Below, in pieces: positions 1-8,213 of a DNA stretch of 26,180 nucleotides. Position numbers and translations under genes: made by a program. Source of the DNA: HKST-UBA85 sp035654775 (GTDB lineage: Bacteria; Bacteroidota; Bacteroidia; Flavobacteriales; Flavobacteriaceae). The number at the start of each line of letters is the position of its first letter. The first letter of the stretch is position 1. Location of the stretch: assembly GCA_035654775.1 (NCBI GenBank), contig DASRWB010000047.1, positions 1 to 26,180 on the forward strand. The letters run 5' to 3'. Below the pieces are notes generated by a model. The model ran no database searches and was not told the origin of the DNA. It was given only the letters and a program-made list of their open reading frames with translations.

Positions 1-6
1 TGAAGC

Positions 7-31
7 TTTTTTATTTGTATCAAATAAAAAA
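7..31. repeat. AT-rich inverted repeat upstream of the kelch gene
   Basis: Two perfect 11-nt arms (7-17 and 21-31; TTTTTTATTTG and its complement) flank a 3-nt loop. It could be the terminator of a gene left of the window, since each strand ends in a short T/A run, or a binding site upstream of the kelch gene. AT-only composition apart from one G/C pair makes chance formation possible. Confidence 0.4.
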
Positions 32-72
32 CTATATTTAATTCATAATTATCAAACTCTTAAATCACTGCT

Positions 73-1662
73 TTGAAAGCCAAAAAAACCTTATCAAACT
101 GTACTTTTTTTATTGGAGTATTCATTTTTTTGTGTATCAATCCTATCGGATTTGCACAAGTATGGATAGATAAAAATGAGGATGAAAACTACATTGCCCG
201 ACATGAACTGGGCTTTACTCAAGCCGGAAATAAATTCTATTTATTTGGTGGAAGAGAATCCCCTCAAGTAGTTGATATTTACGATTATGCTACCAATTCG
301 TGGTCTAATGGCAGTTTGGCTCCCGAAGAATTTAACCATTTTCAAGCGGTGACCTACCAAGGCTTGATTTGGGTTATTGGAGCGTTTAAAAACAATAATA
401 ATCAGGAGGACGCGGCAGCCTACGTGTACATGTACAATCCTGCGTTAGACCAATGGATTCAAGGTATGGAAATTCCGGAATCAAGACGTCGCGGAGCTTC
501 AGGACTGGCAGTATACAACGATACCTTTTATCTGTTAGGCGGAAATACACTGGGACACAACGGCGGTTATGTTTCTTATTTTGACCAATACGAACCGGCT
601 ACAGGAAACTGGACCATTTTAACGGATGCTCCAAGACCCAGAGATCATTTTCACAGTGTCATTTTTAATGACAAGCTGTATGCCATAGGCGGACGATTAA
701 CCGGTGGTTCGGGCGGTTTATTTGAACCTCAGGTTCCTGAAGTCGACGTGTACGACTTTGCTACTTCCAGCTGGTATACTCTGGACTCAAGTAAAAATAT
801 TCCTCATCCGCGTGCCGGACTTACTGCTTGTGTTTTTCAGGATGAAATTTTTACTATTGGAGGTGAATCTACCTTTGGAAGCCCAACTAATACCAACGGC
901 CCAAGAGATGTGGTAGAAGCTTTCAATCCCATAACAGAAACCTGGTCATCAAAAGCCAGTTTAAATTACAGCAGACATGGCATTCAAGCCATCACTTCCG
1001 GGGATGGCATTCACATTGTTGGCGGTTCCAGCGGAACATCCATAAAAAAAATGGAAGTGTACAATACCGATAACCCTACGGGAACACCTAATGTTTCCAG
1101 TGAATTTTTTCCCGATGAATTCACGAAATCTTTCACTTATGAAGAAAATGACGGTAGTGTTGTTATTGATATTACCTTATTTAACATCAACGGAACTACA
1201 GGAACCTACATAGACAGTATTACCATTAGCGGAGAAAATTTCACTTTGGACCAAACCTATACAAACCAACTTTTAGGTACCGATAGCACTTTACCTGTTC
1301 AAGCTATTCTTACAAATACAACTTCATTGGAAAGCAATGGCCTAGTTACCGTTACCTACAATAACAACGAAACATTTTCTATTGTTTTAAACGGGGAAAT
1401 GAATACTCTTTCCAGTTCCGATTTTGATAAAAATGACGAATTACATATTTTTCCTTCACCTACATACCGGGTTTTTCGCCTAAATAAACCGGTAACCTCT
1501 TTGTATATTTACAAGCTAAACGGTGTACTTGTTAAGTCATTTACAGGTAATTTTGAAGCTGGTCATGCTTTTGATATGGGCAACCTGAATTCCGGGATTT
1601 ATTTCATATCGGCAATAGATTCTTCTAATCATACCCATTTGCTTAAAGTTGTAAAACAATAG
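73..1662 (+). CDS. Secreted kelch-repeat protein with type IX sorting domain
   Basis: Predicted exported beta-propeller protein of 529 aa. Residues 1-29 form a signal peptide ending near GFAQ. About five kelch repeats cover residues 45-335, each with a run such as FYLLGG or LYAIGG followed by a YNP/YDF…W strand. Residues 345-440 look like an Ig/ASH-type beta domain. The last ~75 residues (FPSPTYRVFRLNKP … ISAIDSSNHTHLLKVVKQ) match the type A Por secretion tail that directs cargo through the type IX system to the cell surface or medium. The start is TTG at 73: it is the only start in frame after the stop at 61-63 that keeps the signal peptide. Kelch propellers bind proteins or glycans; the ligand cannot be read here. 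The 3' end converges on the efflux operon, with only 8 nt between stop codons. Confidence 0.85.
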   Translation: MKAKKTLSNCTFFIGVFIFLCINPIGFAQVWIDKNEDENYIARHELGFTQAGNKFYLFGGRESPQVVDIYDYATNSWSNGSLAPEEFNHFQAVTYQGLIWVIGAFKNNNNQEDAAAYVYMYNPALDQWIQGMEIPESRRRGASGLAVYNDTFYLLGGNTLGHNGGYVSYFDQYEPATGNWTILTDAPRPRDHFHSVIFNDKLYAIGGRLTGGSGGLFEPQVPEVDVYDFATSSWYTLDSSKNIPHPRAGLTACVFQDEIFTIGGESTFGSPTNTNGPRDVVEAFNPITETWSSKASLNYSRHGIQAITSGDGIHIVGGSSGTSIKKMEVYNTDNPTGTPNVSSEFFPDEFTKSFTYEENDGSVVIDITLFNINGTTGTYIDSITISGENFTLDQTYTNQLLGTDSTLPVQAILTNTTSLESNGLVTVTYNNNETFSIVLNGEMNTLSSSDFDKNDELHIFPSPTYRVFRLNKPVTSLYIYKLNGVLVKSFTGNFEAGHAFDMGNLNSGIYFISAIDSSNHTHLLKVVKQ

Positions 1663-1670
1663 CTTATTTA

Positions 1671-3086
1671 TTACTTCCAGCCACCACCAAGGGCTTCATA
1701 CAAGTTTACCACACCCAACAATTGATTGAGTTTGTTATTTATAATATTGATTTCGGCATTCAAAACACTTTCTCTGGCTGTCAGTAAATCGAGGTAATTT
1801 GCAAATCCATTTTTCAGTAGTTCTTCTGAATTTATTTCAGCATTTCGTAAAGCTTCCACCTCATTTTTTCTGAATTCAAATTTTTCGGTTTCAGCTTCAA
1901 AATCAAACAAGGCATTAGACACTTCACTTCCGGCAATTAAAAGTGTTTTTCTGAAATTTAACAAGGCTTGTTCCTGCTGAGCTTTTGCTACTTCGTACTG
2001 GGTTTTAATTTTTCTTTGATTGAACAACGGTTGTGCTATACCACCTACTATATTAGCAAATAAAGAGTTGGTGCTTAACAAGTCGGCTAATTCCAAACTT
2101 TGAAACCCTGAAGTAGCCGTGAGTGTGAATGAGGGATAGAAATTACTTCGGGCAACATTAGTCATTTCAAAAGCACTGATTAACTGATATTCGGCGGCCA
2201 TAACATCGGGACGGTTGCGCAGTAATTCCATAGGAATGCCCAGTTTAATTTCAGTATTCAATTGCTGCTGTGCTAGAGCACTTCGCTTTACCGGCGTTGA
2301 AGGCTTTCCTAAAAGCAAATTCAGGGTGTTTTCAGTCCTGAAAATAGCCGTTTCTATATCTATTTTTAAGGCCTGTGCATTATTAAATTGTGCAATGTTT
2401 TGGTCTACGGCTACTTGTGTAACTTGTCCTGCATCTTTTAAGGCTTTGATGGTATTTACACTACTGTCTCTGGTGGCTATGGTTTTCTTGGTAATCTCCA
2501 ATTGTGCATCCAAAGCAAGCAACCGGTAATAGGTTGTGGCTATGGCTGAAATCAATTGAGTTTTTACAGCCTGATGTGCGGCTACACTTTGCAGGTATGA
2601 AGCCCCGAAAGCCCTTTTTTGACTTCTTATTTTACCCCAAATGTCAGCTTCCCAGGAAAGATTAGCTGTTAATTCATACTGTGTTAACCCGCCGTCAAAA
2701 ATTCGTCCAAACTGACTGTTTTTTGAAAACTCCTGATGTGTGACTTGACCGTTAGCCCTTACACTTGGCAAATATCCTGCTTTTCCTTGTTTTAAGTAGG
2801 CTTCGGCAATGTTTAATTGCTGTAAAGCTACGCGTATGTCTAAATTGTTCTGAAGTCCTTCTTCTATGTATTGTTTTAAATAGGAATCTGTAAACATATC
2901 CTTCCACGATACATCGGCCATAGATATACTATCCTGTGGTAAATTATCGGTGCGGTATAAATGTGCCGTTTCATCCAGTTCAGGACGCGAATAATCCTTA
3001 GCCACGAAACAACTTTGAAGAGTTAGGGCGAGTAAACCTACAAACAAAACCTTATTCAAAATAGTATGTTTTACAATCGATTTCAT
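1671..3086 (-). CDS. RND efflux outer-membrane channel lipoprotein (NodT/OprM type)
   Basis: Outer-membrane exit duct of a tripartite efflux pump. The 471-aa protein has a lipoprotein signal with lipobox LQSC (Cys26), followed by the two long helical repeats of the TolC/OprM family. Typical motifs include the LNLLLG stretch, GIPMELLRNRPDVMAAEYQL, and NFYPSFTLTATSGFQS after the second repeat. It is the last gene of the repressor-MFP-RND-channel operon and starts 2 nt after the pump gene ends. No terminator is visible in the 8 nt that separate its stop from the convergent kelch gene. Family assignment is firm; the exported substrate is unknown. Confidence 0.93.
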   Translation of the reverse strand: MKSIVKHTILNKVLFVGLLALTLQSCFVAKDYSRPELDETAHLYRTDNLPQDSISMADVSWKDMFTDSYLKQYIEEGLQNNLDIRVALQQLNIAEAYLKQGKAGYLPSVRANGQVTHQEFSKNSQFGRIFDGGLTQYELTANLSWEADIWGKIRSQKRAFGASYLQSVAAHQAVKTQLISAIATTYYRLLALDAQLEITKKTIATRDSSVNTIKALKDAGQVTQVAVDQNIAQFNNAQALKIDIETAIFRTENTLNLLLGKPSTPVKRSALAQQQLNTEIKLGIPMELLRNRPDVMAAEYQLISAFEMTNVARSNFYPSFTLTATSGFQSLELADLLSTNSLFANIVGGIAQPLFNQRKIKTQYEVAKAQQEQALLNFRKTLLIAGSEVSNALFDFEAETEKFEFRKNEVEALRNAEINSEELLKNGFANYLDLLTARESVLNAEINIINNKLNQLLGVVNLYEALGGGWK

Positions 3087-3088
3087 AA

Positions 3089-6000
3089 TTACGCTTGTTT
3101 AGTTTTAATATTAGGTTTTCCTGATATTTTCTCTTGCAACCACTGAAACAGAATAAACAAAATAGGAATTACAAAAACCCCTAAAATGGTTCCAATGAGC
3201 ATTCCGCCTGCGGCACCTGTACCGATGGAGTTGTTTCCTTCAGCTCCAACACCTTTGGCCAACACAAGCGGCATCAACCCCATAATGAAGGCGAAAGAAG
3301 TCATTAAAATGGGACGTAAACGCGCTTTTGCCCCATTTATGGCTGCATCTACCAAATGTTCACCACGACGTCTTCGCTGAATGGCAAATTCCACGATAAG
3401 AATTGCATTTTTAGCCAGCAATCCAACAAGCATAATTAAGGCAATCTGGAAATAAATATTGTTTTCCAGTCCTAACATTTTAGTGGAAAAGAAAGCTCCA
3501 AAAACGCCCAACGGAAGCGAAAAAATTACGGAAAACGGCAACAAGTAGCTTTCGTATTGTGCAGCCAATAAAAAGTAAACAAACACAAGTACCAAAACAA
3601 AAATTAAAACCGTTTGATTTCCTGCCTTAACTTCTTCGCGTGATAGCCCGGAATAGGCAACATCATAATTACTCGGAAGATTTTTAATTTCTTCATTAAC
3701 TATGGCAATAGCATCTCCGGTACTATAACCCGGGTTGGCAGCACCACTTATTTTTGAGGAATTGTACAAGTTAAAACGTGTGACTGATTGCGGGCCGTAA
3801 ACGCGCTTTAAACTAACAAATTGCGTAATGGGTGTCATTTGGCCACTTCCGGTTTTTATGTACAACTCATTTAAGGCTTCTTTGTCACTTCGATCTTCCG
3901 GTAAGGCTTGTACATACACACGGTATTGCTTACCAAATCGGGCAAAATCGGCTGCATAAACACCACCAATATAGCCTTGTAAAGCAGAAAAAATACTACT
4001 TACGGAAACCCCGTATTTTTTGGCTAGCGGAACATCAATTTCCAATTCGTACTGTGGATATTTGGTATTGAAAGAAGATTGACCGTACTGAATTTCGGGG
4101 TGCTTCATTAAATTCCCAATAAAATCTTGTGTAGCTTGGTCTAAATCCTCAAAACTTCCTCCCGATTTATCCAATAAATTCACTTCAAATCCGCCCGAAA
4201 GTCCAAAACCGGGTATACTGGGTGGTGCAAAGAAAATAATATTGGCTTCCGGTATAGTAGCTGCAGCACCAAAAAGTTTACCGATAATGGCATTGGCCGA
4301 TTGGTCATCGTCTTCACGTTCACTCCAGTCTTTTAATTTGACAAACCCCAAACCGTAATTGGTTCCGGCACCACTTATTAAACTTCTACCGTTGATCACG
4401 GTAACTCCTCTTACTCCCGGAATATCCTTTGCCTTTTCATACAATTCCTGAGTTACCATGTTTGTTCTGTCCATGGAAGAACCCGCAGGCAATTCTACAT
4501 TCATAAAAATAATACCTCGGTCTTCGCTGGGAACAAATCCTGTAGGCGTGGTTTCGGCTGCCCACCAAATTCCTGCTCCTGCCAGTATCAAAAGAAAAGC
4601 GGTAATCCACTTGTTTTTGTATAAAAATTGTAGTGATTTTCCATAGCGCTGTACAGAAGCGTTAAATCCTTTGTTGAATTGTGTAAAAAATTTCTGTAAG
4701 AAGTTTTTGTTTTTCGCTTCGTGTTCGTCATGTCCTTTCAAAAATAAGGCACAGAGTGCCGGACTTAGGGTTAAGGCATTCACTGCAGAAATTAAAATAG
4801 CAACTATTAATGTAACCCCAAATTGTTCATAAAATACTCCGGTTGGCCCTTGAATAAAGGTAACCGGAATAAAAACCGATGCCATAACCAGCGTAATAGA
4901 AATAATAGCTCCGGCGATTTCATGCAAGGCATTTAAAGTAGCTGTTTTGGCATTTTTTTCACCGTCATCTATTTTGGCATGAACCGCTTCAACTACTACA
5001 ATGGCATCGTCTACCACAATACCAATGGCAAGTACTAATGCAAACAGTGTAAGTAAATTAATAGAATACCCAAAGAGATTTAAAAAGAAAAAAGTACCGA
5101 TAATGGAAACCGGAACAGCAATCGCGGGAATCAGCGTAGAACGAAAATCTTGCAAAAAGATAAACACAACCAAAAACACCAGCAAAAAGGCTTCAATAAG
5201 CGTATTTCTTACCTTATTCATGGATGCCGTTAAAAAATTATTGGTATCGTAGTTTATTTCATAGGTAACACCATCCGGGAAATTTTGTGAAAGCCGATTT
5301 AATTCTGCTTTTATATTTTGAATAATCTCTTGCGCATTAGAACCGGCCGTTTGGTAAATCCCCATGTTTACACTGGGATAACCTCCGGTAAACCCATAAG
5401 AATCATACCCTTGTGCGTCTAATTCAATTTTGGCTACGTCTTTCAAACGCAAGTATTCGCCATTATCTAAAGCTTTAATAATAATATCCTGATACTGTTT
5501 TTCGGTTTTAAAACGACCGCTATACTTGATATTATACGAAAAAGATTGTCCGTCGTTTTGCCCCAAAGAACCTGCAGAAGCCTCTAAACTTTGTTCTCTT
5601 AATGCAGCTGTGATATCTGAAGGCACCAAACTGTATGCGGCTAACTTTTCAGGTTTTAACCAAACCCGCATGGCGTAATCCTGATTGGAAAACACATTTA
5701 CGTTTCCTACGCCATTGACGCGTTGCAAGGCCGGAATTACGTTTATTTTTAAATAGTTCTGGACAAAGGTAGCGTCGTAGTCTTCATTCTTAGAAAAAAC
5801 AGATAAGAACATCAAAGCTGACGTTTGCTGTTTTTGTGTTAACACTCCGGTTTGAATTACTTCTTGTGGCAATAAAGGATTGGCTCTTGCTACTCGATTT
5901 TGCACATTCACCGCGGCTATATCAGGATTGGTTTCCTGAGTAAAATATACGGTAATATTTGCCGTACCATTATTGGTAGCCGAAGAGGTCATATAAGTCA

Positions 6001-6223
6001 TTCCTTCTACCCCGTTAATTTGTTCTTCAATAGGAACAATTACACTTTCCAAAATGGTTTCAGCACTTGCTCCGGGATAGGTAGCAGACACCTGAATGGT
6101 TGGCGGTGCTATATCCGGATATTGTTCAACAGGTAAAGTAGTATACCCCAAAACACCCAGAATAATTATTATAATAGAGATTACGGTGGATAATACCGGT
6201 CTTTCAATAAATGTCTTTAACAT
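3089..6223 (-). CDS. RND multidrug efflux permease, HAE1 (AcrB/MexB-like) family
   Basis: Inner-membrane proton antiporter of a tripartite drug or lipid efflux pump. The length of 1044 aa is normal for HAE1 permeases. It has an N-terminal membrane anchor (FIERPVLSTVISIIIIILG), the conserved NVQNRV periplasmic motif, and two six-helix bundles separated by porter domains. The TM4 acid pair D405-D406 lies in GIVVDDAIVVVE and the TM10 lysine in LLAKNAILIVEFA, so the proton relay appears intact. The glycine-rich loop PPSIPGFGLSGGFEV is present. It follows the adaptor gene by 13 nt and precedes the channel gene by 2 nt, so all three pump parts are presumably made together under the GbsR/MarR-like regulator. 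Substrate cannot be read from the sequence. Confidence 0.96.
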   Translation of the reverse strand: MLKTFIERPVLSTVISIIIIILGVLGYTTLPVEQYPDIAPPTIQVSATYPGASAETILESVIVPIEEQINGVEGMTYMTSSATNNGTANITVYFTQETNPDIAAVNVQNRVARANPLLPQEVIQTGVLTQKQQTSALMFLSVFSKNEDYDATFVQNYLKINVIPALQRVNGVGNVNVFSNQDYAMRVWLKPEKLAAYSLVPSDITAALREQSLEASAGSLGQNDGQSFSYNIKYSGRFKTEKQYQDIIIKALDNGEYLRLKDVAKIELDAQGYDSYGFTGGYPSVNMGIYQTAGSNAQEIIQNIKAELNRLSQNFPDGVTYEINYDTNNFLTASMNKVRNTLIEAFLLVFLVVFIFLQDFRSTLIPAIAVPVSIIGTFFFLNLFGYSINLLTLFALVLAIGIVVDDAIVVVEAVHAKIDDGEKNAKTATLNALHEIAGAIISITLVMASVFIPVTFIQGPTGVFYEQFGVTLIVAILISAVNALTLSPALCALFLKGHDEHEAKNKNFLQKFFTQFNKGFNASVQRYGKSLQFLYKNKWITAFLLILAGAGIWWAAETTPTGFVPSEDRGIIFMNVELPAGSSMDRTNMVTQELYEKAKDIPGVRGVTVINGRSLISGAGTNYGLGFVKLKDWSEREDDDQSANAIIGKLFGAAATIPEANIIFFAPPSIPGFGLSGGFEVNLLDKSGGSFEDLDQATQDFIGNLMKHPEIQYGQSSFNTKYPQYELEIDVPLAKKYGVSVSSIFSALQGYIGGVYAADFARFGKQYRVYVQALPEDRSDKEALNELYIKTGSGQMTPITQFVSLKRVYGPQSVTRFNLYNSSKISGAANPGYSTGDAIAIVNEEIKNLPSNYDVAYSGLSREEVKAGNQTVLIFVLVLVFVYFLLAAQYESYLLPFSVIFSLPLGVFGAFFSTKMLGLENNIYFQIALIMLVGLLAKNAILIVEFAIQRRRRGEHLVDAAINGAKARLRPILMTSFAFIMGLMPLVLAKGVGAEGNNSIGTGAAGGMLIGTILGVFVIPILFILFQWLQEKISGKPNIKTKQA

Positions 6224-6236
6224 GGCTTTTTAGTTC

Positions 6237-7364
6237 TTACTGAAACAAGGTTTTAATAGGCTTTACTATGCTGTCAAAATCAACTTTTTGGGGCTTAATG
6301 GGCGTATTGTTTTTTAGTTTACCAATACCGGTTACTACAAGCGTATCTCCGGGTTTCACACCACTGTCAATAACATAAAGTACATCGGTTTTATCTTTGA
6401 TGGTTATGATGGTAGAAGCTACAGTATTGTTTTCCCCTACTTTATATACATAGGTTTGTCCTTGTCGCTCAAAAGTAGCCGATTGCGGAACCACTGTTGC
6501 ATTTTTGTAAAATGTAGGAATTTGAATTGTGCCGCTGTTGCCGTTGGTTAATAGATAGTTTGGATTGTCAAATACCGCCCGAAAGCTAACCGTTCCGGTG
6601 TTGGAATTGATTTGCCCTGTTACCGTTTGAAGTGTTCCTTCATGGGTATACGATTGTCCGTTAGCCAACACTAAGGTTACTTTAGGAAAATGGTTTATTT
6701 TCTCTTGTAGTGATTCTCCTTTGGCTTTTTGGATAAAATTTAAATAATCGGTTTCATTCATTGTAAAATAGGCATAAACTTTATCAATACTTGACACTGT
6801 GGTCAAGGGCTGAGTGTTTGTTGCGCTTACCAGCGATCCTTCTCTGTACGGAATAGCACTAACAAAGCCATCTACCGGACTGGTGACTGTAGCATAACCG
6901 ATATTGGCAACAATGCTGTTGTAGCTGCTTTTGGCCTGAGCTAGCTTGGCTTTGGCAGTCTCCAGTTGAACCGGACTTATGATGTTTTTTTCAACCAAAG
7001 GCTTCAGTTTATCCACTTCTACTTGTGCCGCATTAACATTGGCTTTAGCTGCCGCTGCATCCTGGTTTAAGGATTGGGTTTCCAGCCTGAACAAGGGTTG
7101 TCCTTTTTTTACTTTTTGACCTTCATCTACTAGTACCTTCTGAATGTACCCGGAAACTTTGGCGCGCACCTCACTGTTTACGGTTCCTTCTATTTTTGTA
7201 GGGTATGATGTATAGGTTGTAACATTTTTTTCCGGAACTTCTATTACCTGAAAAGGTAAAGCCTCTTGTTGCTGTGTCAGTTGTTCTTCTTGTTTACAGC
7301 TGTGTAAAAATAACACGGCAAAAGCAAAAGTGCTGAAGCTTAGTAAGCGTAACGGTTTGTTCAT
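6237..7364 (-). CDS. RND efflux periplasmic adaptor (membrane-fusion) lipoprotein
   Basis: Adaptor joining the RND permease to the outer-membrane channel. The 375-aa protein begins with a lipoprotein signal (lipobox LHSC, Cys23), suggesting lipid anchoring to the inner membrane as in AcrA/MexA. It shows the biotinyl-lipoyl half-motifs (VRAKVSGYIQKVLVDEGQKVKKGQPLF and YATVTSPVDGFVSAIPYREGS), a short helical hairpin between them (about 95-150), and a beta-barrel plus membrane-proximal domain ending in GDTLVVTGIGKLKNNTPIKP. It sits 7 nt downstream of the regulator gene and 13 nt upstream of the pump gene. Confidence 0.94.
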   Translation of the reverse strand: MNKPLRLLSFSTFAFAVLFLHSCKQEEQLTQQQEALPFQVIEVPEKNVTTYTSYPTKIEGTVNSEVRAKVSGYIQKVLVDEGQKVKKGQPLFRLETQSLNQDAAAAKANVNAAQVEVDKLKPLVEKNIISPVQLETAKAKLAQAKSSYNSIVANIGYATVTSPVDGFVSAIPYREGSLVSATNTQPLTTVSSIDKVYAYFTMNETDYLNFIQKAKGESLQEKINHFPKVTLVLANGQSYTHEGTLQTVTGQINSNTGTVSFRAVFDNPNYLLTNGNSGTIQIPTFYKNATVVPQSATFERQGQTYVYKVGENNTVASTIITIKDKTDVLYVIDSGVKPGDTLVVTGIGKLKNNTPIKPQKVDFDSIVKPIKTLFQ

Positions 7365-7371
7365 AACTCTT

Positions 7372-7869
7372 TTAATTTGCTTGATAATTGGTGTTTAGAA
7401 TAATTTTTTTTAATTTGGTTATCGAGGCTATTGCACCATCCAGGAATTCTATAAAACTTTCATGATAATGAAAATCAAACTTGTTTTCATTGCTTAGTGT
7501 TTTATTCATTTCTTTTTTATACTCCATAACTTCTATATGCAACTGCTTTTCGGCTATCCAGCCATCAACCATACTGCTTATGCTCTGTATCATGGTATTT
7601 CGATTAATGATAAAGTATTTTTTACGGTCACCTATTTTAGTAAAATAGCTTATTTTTTTGAGGTCTTGCAAGTGATTTAAATGGGTAGATATGGTGCTTT
7701 TACTTGCACAAAGATTGGTTACCAAATCTTCAAAAGTAGTTCCTTGTTTTCCGGTTAAAATAATGTAGGACAAAATTCTTGCTGCAACAGGTGCCAGGTT
7801 ATCTTTAGTTTCAATAAATATCCCCAACTTTTCAACCAGCGTACATTTTTTGGTGTTTAAATTGTTCAT
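7372..7869 (-). CDS. GbsR/MarR-family transcriptional regulator of the efflux operon
   Basis: Winged-helix DNA-binding protein, probably the local repressor of the pump. From Met at 7869 it is 165 aa. The reading frame is open to 7899, but the extra ten residues would cover the -7 box, so 7869 is preferred. The winged helix is visible as ARILSYIILTGKQGTTFEDL, then LCASKSTISTHLNHLQDL (recognition helix), then ISYFTKIGDRKKYF (wing). A C-terminal helical part likely dimerises. It is the first gene of the operon, 7 nt before the adaptor gene. A perfect palindrome lies in its own promoter, which suggests autoregulation. The inducing ligand is not known. Confidence 0.85.
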   Translation of the reverse strand: MNNLNTKKCTLVEKLGIFIETKDNLAPVAARILSYIILTGKQGTTFEDLVTNLCASKSTISTHLNHLQDLKKISYFTKIGDRKKYFIINRNTMIQSISSMVDGWIAEKQLHIEVMEYKKEMNKTLSNENKFDFHYHESFIEFLDGAIASITKLKKIILNTNYQAN

Positions 7870-7888
7870 TAGTGTAAAACTTTCCGGA

Positions 7889-7923
7889 CAAAAATACAAT
7901 TAGTTCGGAATACACCGAACCAA
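7889..7923 (-). promoter_or_regulatory. Promoter of the efflux operon
   Basis: On the minus strand the -7 box TATTTTTG (7889-7896) fits the Bacteroidota consensus TAnnTTTG. The nearest TTG for a -33 box is at 7921-7923, giving a 24-nt spacer, slightly long. The ATG at 7869 lies 19 nt past the box, a short leader. No other consensus box is seen between the tRNA terminator and the gene. Confidence 0.6.
7903..7920. promoter_or_regulatory. Palindromic operator candidate for the GbsR/MarR-like regulator
   Basis: GTTCGGAATACACCGAAC is a perfect inverted repeat with 6-bp arms and a 6-bp centre. It fills the spacer between the -33 and -7 boxes of the operon promoter, where a bound dimer would block RNA polymerase. 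Size and position are those expected for a winged-helix dimer site. That the neighbouring regulator binds it is inference. Confidence 0.65.
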
Positions 7924-7990
7924 TCGAAGTTAAAAATTTGTTAACTGCTTTTCATTTTTTCAAGAAAACACGCATCCGGTAAGATAAAAG

Positions 7991-8020
7991 TATAAAAAAA
8001 CCTTCAAGAAATCTTGAAGG
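7991..8020 (-). terminator. Rho-independent terminator of tRNA-Leu
   Basis: Arms 8001-8008 and 8013-8020 (CCTTCAAG/CTTGAAGG) pair around a 4-nt loop, and on the minus strand they are followed by seven T residues (7994-8000). It begins 4 nt after the tRNA 3' end and separates the tRNA unit from the efflux operon downstream. Confidence 0.85.
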
Positions 8021-8024
8021 TTTG

Positions 8025-8106
8025 TGCGGATGAAGGGAATCGAACCCCCACGCCTTGCGGCACTAGATCCTAAGTCTAGCGTGTCTACCAGTTCCACCAC
8101 ATCCGC
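8025..8106 (-). tRNA. tRNA-Leu (anticodon UAG)
   Basis: An 82-nt tRNA gene. The acceptor arms GCGGATG (5', at 8106-8100) and CATCCGC (3') pair perfectly with discriminator A at 8025. The D arm contains TGGTAGAC. The anticodon stem CTAGA/TCTAG encloses a 7-nt loop with anticodon TAG at 8072-8070, reading CUA and other CUN leucine codons. A long variable arm (TGCCGCAAGGCGT) marks a class II tRNA, as expected for leucine, and the T loop is GGTTCGAATCC. CCA is not encoded. The gene appears monocistronic. Confidence 0.97.
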
Positions 8107-8119
8107 AAAAATGTGCCTG

Positions 8120-8149
8120 CAAATATACATATAACTTTTTATATTCAAA
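8120..8149 (-). promoter_or_regulatory. Promoter of tRNA-Leu
   Basis: On the minus strand, TTTG (8146-8149) and TATATTTG (8120-8127) match the Bacteroidota -33 and -7 boxes with an 18-nt spacer. The predicted start of transcription is a few bases before the mature tRNA 5' end at 8106. This is the best promoter match in the window. Confidence 0.75.
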
Positions 8150-8186
8150 GAAAGTTAATAACAGATTCTATTTCTATTCAAATTCT

Positions 8187-8194
8187 TACCTTTG
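8187..8194 (+). promoter_or_regulatory. Probable -7 box for the M20 dipeptidase gene
   Basis: TACCTTTG fits TAnnTTTG and lies 19 nt before the ATG at 8214. No clear TTG is found at the -33 position, so this rests on one box only. Confidence 0.45.
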
Positions 8195-8213
8195 AAAAAC
8201 AAACCTTTTTAAG

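Noticed and set aside
704..916. 70-aa plus-strand frame within the kelch gene
   Set aside because: Shadow of the real gene in another frame: no signal, no homology pattern, rare codon order.
1671..7869. Efflux operon considered as horizontally acquired
   Set aside because: No mobile element or compositional break is visible. The tRNA-Leu next to it could be an integration site, but no 3'-end tRNA duplicate is seen at the far end of the operon.
7960..8148. 62-aa open frame on the minus strand
   Set aside because: It is the translation of the tRNA-Leu gene (DVVELVDTLDLGSSAARRGGSIP is the usual tRNA-Leu read-through) and its flanks.
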